Position numbers and translations under genes: made by a program
Notes under the pieces: generated by a model
The model's database searches: none
What the model saw: the letters and a program-made list of their open reading frames with translations, nothing else
Told to the model about the DNA's origin: nothing
Part shown: positions 1-6,122 of the stretch, piece by piece
Numbering within the stretch: the first letter of the stretch is position 1
How the letters are laid out: the number at the start of each line of letters is the position of its first letter
NCBI GenBank assembly: GCA_031255425.1
Contig: JAIRSN010000158.1
Location: forward strand, 1 to 8,458
DNA length: 8,458 bases
Reading direction: 5' to 3'
From: Dysgonamonadaceae bacterium
Lineage (GTDB): Bacteria > Bacteroidota > Bacteroidia > Bacteroidales > Azobacteroidaceae

Positions 1-420
1 AGTTGACATCGCCGCACGGAAATGTCATGAATCACATGGGAAAGTTAACATCGCCGCACGGAAATGTCATAAATCGCATGGGAAAGTTAACATCGCCGCA
101 CGGAAATGTCATAAATCGCATGGGAAAGTTGACATCGCCCCGGGGAAATATCATAAATCACATGGGAAAGTTAACATCGCCCCGGGGAAATATCATAAAT
201 CACATGGGAAAGTTGACATCGCCCCGGGGAAATGTCGTGAATCGCATGGGACAGTTGTCATCGCCCCGGGGAAATATCATAAATCGCATGGGAAAGTTAA
301 CATCGCCCCGGGGCGATGTCATGAATCACATGGGAAAGTTAAGATTTCCCCGGGGAGAGGTCGTGAATCACATGGGAAAGTTAATATCGCCCCGGGGCGA
401 TGTCATGAATTCGGTTGAAA
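1..420. repeat. 42-bp tandem repeat array (10 units) with palindromic core
   Basis: Ten consecutive 42-bp units with no insertions or deletions begin at 1, 43, 85, 127, 169, 211, 253, 295, 337 and 379. The array probably continues left of the window; the last unit diverges after about position 408. Units 1-3 carry the core CCGCACGG and units 4-10 carry CCCCGGGG, flanked by ACATCG on the left and an ATGTC-like arm on the right, so each unit holds an inverted repeat. In unit 8 the dyad is perfect over 20 bp (300-319), in unit 10 over 16 bp (386-401). Between cores lies a spacer with CATG, an A/G-variable stretch and CATGGGAAAGTT. Because 42 is divisible by three, two + strand frames stay open throughout. 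The frame ending at 425 would encode 14-residue repeats (consensus LTSPRGNVMNHMGK). Most differences between units are A/G transitions that change residues rather than third positions, so I read this as a non-coding minisatellite or binding-site array. A coding repeat is possible but weakly supported. Confidence 0.93.
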
Positions 421-520
421 AATGACTTGCGCCCTGCCTTCCCACCTTATTTTTATAATAAAACAACCATTAGAAGCAAAAGAGGCCGCATTTCCCTTCA
501 AAACATTCCATAAAAAGCAT

Positions 521-528
521 TAACTTTG
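521..528 (+). promoter_or_regulatory. Promoter -7 box for holA (TAACTTTG)
   Basis: TAACTTTG matches the Bacteroidota -7 consensus TAnnTTTG. The expected -33 position about 20 bp upstream holds only a weak TTCA (497-500). Transcription would begin near 534, giving a leader of about 30 nt before holA. The stretch from 421 to 520 between the repeat array and this box shows no gene or clear terminator. Confidence 0.5.
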
Positions 529-533
529 CAAAT

Positions 534-554
534 CCTGCCCAAAAAACAGGCAGG
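534..554 (+). promoter_or_regulatory. Stem-loop in holA leader
   Basis: CCTGCC (534-539) and GGCAGG (549-554) form a perfect 6-bp stem around a 9-nt A-rich loop. It ends 12 nt before the holA ATG at 567 and would sit at the very 5' end of the transcript from the TAACTTTG box. It has no following T-run, so it does not look like a terminator. A role in mRNA stability or translation is inference. Confidence 0.4.
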
Positions 555-566
555 CGCCAATGAAAA

Positions 567-1583
567 ATGAACAAAGATTTAAGTTTTAATGAAATAAAGG
601 GCGCGATCCAATCGAAGAAGTTTATGCCCGCCTACCTTTTACAGGGAGAAGAAAGCTACTATATCGACCTCTTGACCAACCTGTTGATCGAACAGGTGCT
701 GGACGACTCGGAGCGCGACTTCAACCAGACCATTGTCTACGGAATGGACACCGACGCCGCGACCGTGATCAATGCCTGCCGCCGGTATCCCATGATGGCA
801 GAACGGCAACTGGTCGTCGTGAAGGAAGCGCAGGGCATGAAGAATATCGACGACCTGATTCACTATGTCAAGAACCCGCTGCCGTCGACCGTGCTGGTAA
901 TCAACTACAAGCATGGGAAGTTAGACGGGCGGAAGAAGCTCTCCGGGGAGATTGCGAAGGCGGGAATCGTCTTCGAATCCAAAAAGATTTACGAAAACAA
1001 GGTCCCCGACTTTATCGTCCGCTACCTGCGCGAGAAACAGGTCGAGATCGAGGTGAAAGCGGCGCAAATCCTGACCGATTACCTGGGAAACGACCTGAGC
1101 AAGATTACACACGAACTGGACAAGCTCACGATTGCCTTGCCCGGCGACCAAAAGCGCGTCACCGGCGACCTGATCGAAAAGAACATCGGCATCAGCAAAG
1201 AGTTCAACAACTTCGAATTACAGAAAGCCGTCGCTTGCCGCGATGTCCTGAAGGCAAACCGGATCGCCCGCTACTTCGAACAGAACCCCAAGAGCAACCC
1301 GCTGGTACTCACGCTGAACGTACTGTTCGGCTTTTTCGCCAACCTGATGATCTGCCAGTTCGAAAGAGACCACTCCAAGGCACACCTGATGCAGGTGTTG
1401 GGCTTCAAATGGGACATCCAGGTGGCAGATTACATCGAGGCGATGCGCAACTACAAACCCATCAAAACCATGAAAAACATCACCCTTATCCGGGAGTACG
1501 ACGCGAAAGGAAAAGGCGTCGACAACCCTTCCGTTCCGCAAGGGGAGCTGTTGATTGAACTTTTATACAAATTAATGCACTGA
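567..1583 (+). CDS. holA: DNA polymerase III subunit delta
   Basis: HolA is the wrench subunit of the clamp loader: it binds the beta sliding clamp and opens it so that DnaX-driven ATP hydrolysis can load it on DNA. The 338-residue protein has the family length. Visible landmarks are the N-terminal AYLLQGEESYYID segment (residues 22-34), the segment DYLGNDLSKITHELDKL (171-187) of the lid region, and ISKEFNNFELQKAV (209-222) at the start of the C-terminal collar domain, all typical of Bacteroidales HolA. The N-terminal AAA+-like domain lacks a Walker A motif, as expected for delta, which does not hydrolyse ATP. An ATG at 560 opens only a 9-codon frame, so 567 is the start. No Shine-Dalgarno is present, which is normal in this phylum. 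It is transcribed alone, as speA downstream has its own promoter-like sequence. Identification is firm. Confidence 0.95.
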   Translation: MNKDLSFNEIKGAIQSKKFMPAYLLQGEESYYIDLLTNLLIEQVLDDSERDFNQTIVYGMDTDAATVINACRRYPMMAERQLVVVKEAQGMKNIDDLIHYVKNPLPSTVLVINYKHGKLDGRKKLSGEIAKAGIVFESKKIYENKVPDFIVRYLREKQVEIEVKAAQILTDYLGNDLSKITHELDKLTIALPGDQKRVTGDLIEKNIGISKEFNNFELQKAVACRDVLKANRIARYFEQNPKSNPLVLTLNVLFGFFANLMICQFERDHSKAHLMQVLGFKWDIQVADYIEAMRNYKPIKTMKNITLIREYDAKGKGVDNPSVPQGELLIELLYKLMH

Positions 1584-1599
1584 TATTTATTTTTTTTTG

Positions 1600-1607
1600 T
1601 ACTTTCG
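1600..1607 (+). promoter_or_regulatory. Promoter -7 box for speA-xth (TACTTTCG)
   Basis: TACTTTCG follows a tract of nine T (1590-1598) and a G. It differs from the TAnnTTTG consensus at one base. The T-tract followed by GTACTTT is a common look for Bacteroidota housekeeping promoters. The -33 element is poor. The predicted start near 1613 gives a leader of about 40 nt to the speA ATG at 1653. Confidence 0.5.
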
Positions 1608-1652
1608 TGCGCATTAAAAAACAATAAACTTTACAAAAACATTCTATCCACA

Positions 1653-3545
1653 ATGAGAAAATGGCGCATTGAAGATTCTGCCGAACTCTATAACATCCAC
1701 GGCTGGGGTTTGGATTATTTTTCCATTAACGAGAAGGGACATATTACGGTCGCTCCCAAGAAAGGAAGCGCAACGATCGATTTAAAGGAATTGATGGACG
1801 AGCTGGTGCTGCGCGATGTGTCGGCGCCGGTGCTGTTGCGCTTTTCCGACATCCTGGACAACCGTATCGAGAAGATTTCCAACTGTTTCAAGCTGGCAGC
1901 GGAGGAGTACGATTACACCGCGCAAAACTTTATCATCTACCCGATCAAGGTCAACCAGATGCGGCAGGTGGTGGAAGAGATTGTCAGCCACGGGAAGAAG
2001 TTCAACATCGGGCTGGAAGCCGGGTCGAAGCCGGAACTGCATGCCGTGCTGGCGATTAACACCAGTTCCGACTCGCTCATCATCTGCAACGGCTACAAGG
2101 ACGAGGACTATGTGCAACTGGCATTGCTGGCGCAAAAGATGGGTAAGCGCATTTTTATTGTTGTCGAAAAACTGAACGAACTGAAACTGATCGCCGAGCT
2201 GGCAAAGAAGATGAAAATCAGTCCCAACATCGGGATCCGGATCAAGCTGGCGAGCGCGGGCAGCGGAAAGTGGGAAGAGTCGGGCGGCGACGTCAGCAAG
2301 TTCGGGCTTTCGTCCAGCGAACTGTTGGACGCCTTGGATTTCCTGAAGAAAAACAAGCTGGAGCATTGCCTCAAGCTGATCCATTTCCATATCGGCAGCC
2401 AGGTGACCAAGATCCGCCGGATCAAGAACGCCCTGCGCGAGGCATCCCAGTTCTATGTGCAGTTGCGCAGCTTGGGTTACGCCGTCGAGTTCGTCGACAT
2501 TGGCGGCGGCCTGGGCGTCGACTACGACGGCACCCGTTCGTCCGGCAGCGAGAGCAGCATGAACTACTCCATCCAGGAATATGTCAACGACTCGATCTCC
2601 ACGCTGGTCGACGCCTGCACCAAAAACGATGTGCCGCAACCGAATATCATCACCGAATCCGGGCGTTCGCTGGCAGCGCACCATTCCGTGCTGATATTCC
2701 AGGTGTTGGAAACCACCACCTTGCCGGAATGGGGCGAGGAGGAGGAATTGCCGGAAAACGCCCACGAGTTGGTGGCGGAACTGTACAAGCTCTGGGACGA
2801 AATGAACCATCCCCGCCTGATCGAAACCTGGCACGACGCGCAACAGATCCGGGAAGAATCGCTCGACCTGTTCAGCCTGGGGATGCTGGACCTGGTGACG
2901 CGCGCCCAGATCGAAAAACTCTACTGGTCGATCGCCCGGGAGGTGTACCATACGGCGATGAACATGAAACATGCGCCGGAAGAGTTGCGCAAGATTTCCA
3001 AGATGTTGCCCGACAAGTATTTTTGCAACTTCTCCCTGTTCCAATCCCTGCCCGACTCGTGGGCGATAGACCAGGTGTTCCCCATCGTGCCCATCTCGCG
3101 TTTGGACGAGAAGCCCCACCTGACGGCTACCTTGCAAGACATTACCTGCGATTCCGACGGGAAGATCGACAACTTTATTAATATGAAAAATTACACCTAC
3201 CACCTGCCCGTCCATTCGCTGAGCAAGAAGGAGCCTTACTACATCGGGGTCTTCCTGGTGGGCGCTTACCAGGAAATACTGGGCGACCTGCACAACCTGT
3301 TCGGCGATACCAACGCCGTGCATATCTCGGTGAACAAAGACAGTTACCAGGTCGAGCAGGTGATCGACGGCGAGACGATTGCCGACGTCCTGGAGTATGT
3401 GCAATACAGCCCGAAGAAGCTGGTACGGACCGTTGAGTCGTGGGTCACGTCCTCCATGAAGGAAGGGAAAATCTCGGTAGAAGAAGGGCGCGAATTTCTC
3501 TCAAACTACCGCTCCGGACTTTACGGATATACTTACCTGGAATAA
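1653..3545 (+). CDS. speA: Biosynthetic arginine decarboxylase
   Basis: SpeA is a PLP-dependent enzyme that converts arginine to agmatine and CO2, the first step of the agmatine route to putrescine and spermidine. The 630-residue length matches the family. The PLP lysine is K99 in YPIKVNQ (96-102). HFHIGSQ (244-250), the glycine-rich GGGLGVDYDG (284-293) and ESGRS (335-339) belong to the alanine-racemase-like barrel that binds the cofactor phosphate. The C-terminal beta-domain carries TCDSDG (498-503), with C499 the catalytic cysteine, and GAYQEILGDLHNLFGD (537-552). Start at 1653 gives the usual N-terminus RKWRIEDSAELYNI. The downstream xth begins 15 bp after the stop, so the two are probably co-transcribed. 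Nothing is truncated or missing. The context of 5 kb of replication and repair genes says little about polyamines, so the function rests on sequence alone, which is clear. Confidence 0.96.
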   Translation: MRKWRIEDSAELYNIHGWGLDYFSINEKGHITVAPKKGSATIDLKELMDELVLRDVSAPVLLRFSDILDNRIEKISNCFKLAAEEYDYTAQNFIIYPIKVNQMRQVVEEIVSHGKKFNIGLEAGSKPELHAVLAINTSSDSLIICNGYKDEDYVQLALLAQKMGKRIFIVVEKLNELKLIAELAKKMKISPNIGIRIKLASAGSGKWEESGGDVSKFGLSSSELLDALDFLKKNKLEHCLKLIHFHIGSQVTKIRRIKNALREASQFYVQLRSLGYAVEFVDIGGGLGVDYDGTRSSGSESSMNYSIQEYVNDSISTLVDACTKNDVPQPNIITESGRSLAAHHSVLIFQVLETTTLPEWGEEEELPENAHELVAELYKLWDEMNHPRLIETWHDAQQIREESLDLFSLGMLDLVTRAQIEKLYWSIAREVYHTAMNMKHAPEELRKISKMLPDKYFCNFSLFQSLPDSWAIDQVFPIVPISRLDEKPHLTATLQDITCDSDGKIDNFINMKNYTYHLPVHSLSKKEPYYIGVFLVGAYQEILGDLHNLFGDTNAVHISVNKDSYQVEQVIDGETIADVLEYVQYSPKKLVRTVESWVTSSMKEGKISVEEGREFLSNYRSGLYGYTYLE

Positions 3546-3560
3546 TAAAAAGACACGTTT

Positions 3561-4325
3561 ATGAAAATAATTTCTTTCAACCTGAACGGCATCCGGTCGG
3601 CAATCGGCAAGGGACTCTTCGAGTGGCTGGGCGTGGAAAACCCCGACATCTTCTGCGTGCAGGAGACGAAAGCGCAACCGGAACAGATTGATGCCATCAC
3701 TTTCCGGAGCTTGGGCTACGAGTATCCGTTGATTCATTCCGCACAGAAAAAGGGATACAGCGGGGTCGGCATCTTCAGCAAGGTGCAACCCGACTTCTGC
3801 GCGGCAGGCATCGGCAATCCATTTTTCGACAACGAAGGCAGGGTGATCCGCGCCGACTTCGGCGACCTGACGGTGGTCTGTGTCTATGTGCCTTCGGGGA
3901 CGACGGGCGATGTACGGCAAGCCGTCAAGATGGAGTTTCTGGACGCCTTCACCCAGTATTTGCAGGCGTTGCGGAAGGAGCGCCCGCGGTTGGTCGTCTG
4001 CGGCGACTACAACATCTGCCACCAACCCATCGACATCAACCACCCCGAACGCCACACAAACGTTTCCGGGTTCCTGCCCGGCGAGCGCGAGTGGTTCGAC
4101 AGCCTGCTTGCGCAAGGGTTTGTCGACACGTTCCGCGCGTTCCACCGCGAGCCGGACCAGTACAGTTGGTGGAGCTTCCGGTCCGGCGCGCGGGCGAAAA
4201 ACCTGGGCTGGCGGATCGACTATCACCTCGCGACGGATTCCCTGAAATCCCGCTTGAAGGCCGCCGCCATCTATCCGCAAATTATTTTTTCCGATCATGC
4301 TCCGGTAATGCTGGAATTAATGTAA
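3561..4325 (+). CDS. xth: Exodeoxyribonuclease III / AP endonuclease
   Basis: This is a member of the exonuclease III family, which cuts the backbone 5' of abasic sites and removes 3' blocking groups or nucleotides in base excision repair, using Mg2+. At 254 residues it is slightly shorter than E. coli XthA. Conserved residues are visible in order: N7 in FNLNGIRSA (6-14), metal ligand E35 in VQETKA (33-38), Y109 in VYVPSG, D149 and N151 in CGDYNICH (147-154), D220 in GWRIDYHL (216-223), and the terminal D245-H246 pair in FSDHAPVML (243-251). It begins 15 bp after the speA stop without its own TAnnTTTG box, so it probably rides on the speA transcript. ExoA of Gram-positives is the same family. 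The catalytic set is complete, so activity is expected. Confidence 0.94.
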   Translation: MKIISFNLNGIRSAIGKGLFEWLGVENPDIFCVQETKAQPEQIDAITFRSLGYEYPLIHSAQKKGYSGVGIFSKVQPDFCAAGIGNPFFDNEGRVIRADFGDLTVVCVYVPSGTTGDVRQAVKMEFLDAFTQYLQALRKERPRLVVCGDYNICHQPIDINHPERHTNVSGFLPGEREWFDSLLAQGFVDTFRAFHREPDQYSWWSFRSGARAKNLGWRIDYHLATDSLKSRLKAAAIYPQIIFSDHAPVMLELM

Positions 4326-4380
4326 CAAGACAGAGATACGCCTCCGCCGCCGGCGTCGCTGGATTTTTCTTCACCCACAC

Positions 4381-4411
4381 TTGGAAATCGCCCGATTTTC
4401 CTGTAAATTTG
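4381..4411 (+). promoter_or_regulatory. Promoter for dnaX (TTG-N20-TAAATTTG)
   Basis: A TTG at 4381-4383 (preceded by C) stands 20 bp upstream of TAAATTTG (4404-4411), a full match to the TAnnTTTG -7 box with suitable spacing. Transcription would start near 4418, leaving a very short leader before the ATG at 4431. The 105-bp gap between xth and dnaX also has a GC-rich stretch (about 4340-4362) followed by five T, but it does not form a convincing terminator stem. Confidence 0.6.
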
Positions 4412-4430
4412 CCGGAAGAATCAAAAAATT

Positions 4431-6122
4431 ATGGATAATTATATTGTATCTGCCCGCAAATACCGTCCGGCTACCTTTCACTCGGTGGTAGGGCAAAAAT
4501 CGTTAACTGCAACACTCAAAAATGCGATACAAAACAACAAGTTGGCACACGCCTACCTGTTTTGCGGTCCCAGGGGAGTCGGAAAAACAACCTGTGCCCG
4601 CATTTTCGCAAAGACAATCAACTGCCTGAACCTGAACCCGGACGGCGAAGCGTGCAACGAATGTGAATCCTGCCGGGCGTTCAACGAAAACCGGTCGTAC
4701 AACATCTACGAGCTGGATGCCGCTTCCAACAATTCGGTCGACGACGTCCGTTCGCTGACCGACCAGGTAAGGATTCCACCCCAAATCGGGCGGTACAAGG
4801 TGTATATCATCGACGAGGTGCATGTGTTGTCGAACCAGGCATTTAACGCCTTCCTGAAAACCCTGGAAGAACCGCCTCATTATGCCCTGTTCATCCTTGC
4901 GACGACCGAGAAGCATAAGATTATCCCCACGATCCTGTCCCGTTGCCAGATCTACGATTTCAGCCGCATCGGAATCGACGATATTGTTGAAAACCTGGAG
5001 TATATTGCAAAAAATGAAAACGTAACCTGCGAGCGCGAAGCCCTGAATACCATCGCCCGGAAAGCCGACGGCGGGATGCGGGATGCCTTGTCCATCTTCG
5101 ACCAGGCGGTCAGTTTCTCCGGAGGAAACATTACATATCAATCGGTTATCGAAAACCTGAACGTATTGGATTACGAGTATTACTTTCGCCTGACGGAATT
5201 TCTGTTGGCGGGCGATGTGCCCCACAGTTTACTGATCTTCAACGAAATCATGAACAAAGGGTTCGACGGGCAACAGGTCACCACCGGACTGGCGGGATTT
5301 TTCCGCGACGTTCTGGTATGCAAAGATCCCCAGACGATTGTCTTGTTTGAGGTTGGCGATGCCGTCAAAGAAAAATACCTGAACCTGTCCCGGCAATGCA
5401 CGACCGATTTCTTGTATAAATCCCTCGAACTGAGCAACGAATGTGACCTGAACTACCGGTACAGCAAAAACAGGCGATTGCTGGTCGAGATACTGCTTAT
5501 ACGCCTTTGCCAACTGAATCATCCCACGCCTCCGGTGGACGATGATAAAAAAAAAATGACGCTGAAACCGGTCACTGAACCGGAAGCGCCTTCCACCGCC
5601 CCGACCCCTGCGCCTCAACCGGCGCCGGCACAGGTTGCAACGGAAACGCCTGCGCCTGCCGCGGTCAAAAGCCGGTCGAAAGTTTCCCTGAAAAGCCCCA
5701 GCGCGGATAAATCGCCGGACACCGTTCCGGAAGCCGGCAATTCGCCCGCCCCGGTTCTCGAGGAACCGTTTACGCAGGAAGACCTGGTAAAAGCATGGAA
5801 GGAATATGCGGACTGCTGCAAGGAAGATGCGCACCTGGAAAACACCATCCTGAATATTGTTCCTCAGTTGCAGGCAAACGGGCAGGTCCACATTCCGGTT
5901 TTTCATCCGGACCAACAAAGGAAGTTAACCGGCAAGGAAGCGGAGATAAGCGCCTTCCTTTCGCAGAAGTTGCGCAACAATCAATTACAACTGAAAATTG
6001 AGATAACCGAAGATTCAAAAGAGTACTTGCCGTACACCAGCCGGGACAAGTTCGCGTACATGCGGGAGAAGAATCCCGCTGTGATGACTTTGGTAAAAGA
6101 CTTTAACTTAACACTTGATTAA
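4431..6122 (+). CDS. dnaX: DNA polymerase III subunits gamma and tau
   Basis: DnaX is the ATPase motor of the sliding-clamp loader and, in its long tau form, ties the loader to the polymerase. The 563-residue product shows the AAA+ set: Walker A GPRGVGKTT (46-54), zinc cysteines C65, C75, C78 and C81, Walker B IIDEVH (126-131), sensor 1 ATTE (157-160), and the arginine finger SRC (170-172). The collar domain ends near residue 368. A Pro/Ala/Lys-rich linker (about 373-447) follows, then a C-terminal domain (about 448-563) replacing the E. coli tau tail, as in other Bacteroidales. Exactly at the collar-linker boundary, codons 373-376 lie in a run of ten A (5547-5556) that may slip to make a short gamma form. 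The gene has its own promoter. Its last 15 bp overlap the end of the convergent spt-like gene. Identification is firm; gamma production is a prediction. Confidence 0.96.
   Translation: MDNYIVSARKYRPATFHSVVGQKSLTATLKNAIQNNKLAHAYLFCGPRGVGKTTCARIFAKTINCLNLNPDGEACNECESCRAFNENRSYNIYELDAASNNSVDDVRSLTDQVRIPPQIGRYKVYIIDEVHVLSNQAFNAFLKTLEEPPHYALFILATTEKHKIIPTILSRCQIYDFSRIGIDDIVENLEYIAKNENVTCEREALNTIARKADGGMRDALSIFDQAVSFSGGNITYQSVIENLNVLDYEYYFRLTEFLLAGDVPHSLLIFNEIMNKGFDGQQVTTGLAGFFRDVLVCKDPQTIVLFEVGDAVKEKYLNLSRQCTTDFLYKSLELSNECDLNYRYSKNRRLLVEILLIRLCQLNHPTPPVDDDKKKMTLKPVTEPEAPSTAPTPAPQPAPAQVATETPAPAAVKSRSKVSLKSPSADKSPDTVPEAGNSPAPVLEEPFTQEDLVKAWKEYADCCKEDAHLENTILNIVPQLQANGQVHIPVFHPDQQRKLTGKEAEISAFLSQKLRNNQLQLKIEITEDSKEYLPYTSRDKFAYMREKNPAVMTLVKDFNLTLD
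5547..5583 (+). promoter_or_regulatory. Candidate slippage site (A10) and stem-loop inside dnaX
   Basis: Ten A run from 5547 to 5556, read in frame as AAA AAA AAA ATG after two Asp codons. In the -1 frame, translation continues N-D-A-E-T-G-H and stops at TGA 5576-5578. In the +1 frame it stops at once at TGA 5557-5559. Either slip gives a protein of about 375-382 residues that keeps the ATPase and collar domains and loses the tail, which is the gamma architecture. Eleven nt downstream, CCGGT (5568-5572) pairs with ACCGG (5579-5583) around a 6-nt loop. Known precedents are ribosomal -1 frameshifting at A AAA AAG in E. coli dnaX and transcriptional slippage at an A9 run in Thermus dnaX. The absence of a good Shine-Dalgarno-like stimulator here favours the Thermus-like mechanism. 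Confidence 0.6.

Noticed and set aside
1..420. CRISPR array
   Set aside because: Units are contiguous with near-identical sequence over the whole 42 bp; there are no unique spacers and no cas genes.
3..425. Reading frame of 140 codons over the 42-bp repeats as a repeat protein gene
   Set aside because: The frame is open only because the unit length is a multiple of three; a second + strand frame is open too. No ATG with a promoter is visible, and the unit differences mostly change residues. Kept as a repeat, not a CDS.
560..589. Nine-codon upstream frame overlapping the holA start
   Set aside because: Too short, with no ribosome-binding signal; overlap with the start codon region is probably chance.
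911..926. Segment in holA resembling the repeat spacer (GCATGGGAAGTTAGAC)
   Set aside because: It lacks the dyad core and encodes part of the HolA sequence KHGKLD, so the match is probably coincidental.
1782..3404. 540-codon open frame on the - strand of speA
   Set aside because: Antisense shadow of a strongly identified SpeA; the deduced protein has no recognisable domain and has a composition typical of a reversed GC-rich gene.
3501..4298. 265-codon open frame on the - strand of xth
   Set aside because: Shadow of the complete exonuclease III gene, which has all catalytic residues in the + strand frame.
4335..4372. GC-rich stretch followed by T-run after xth as a terminator
   Set aside because: The GC-rich bases do not form a stable stem directly ahead of the T-run; only short CCG/CGG pairings are possible.
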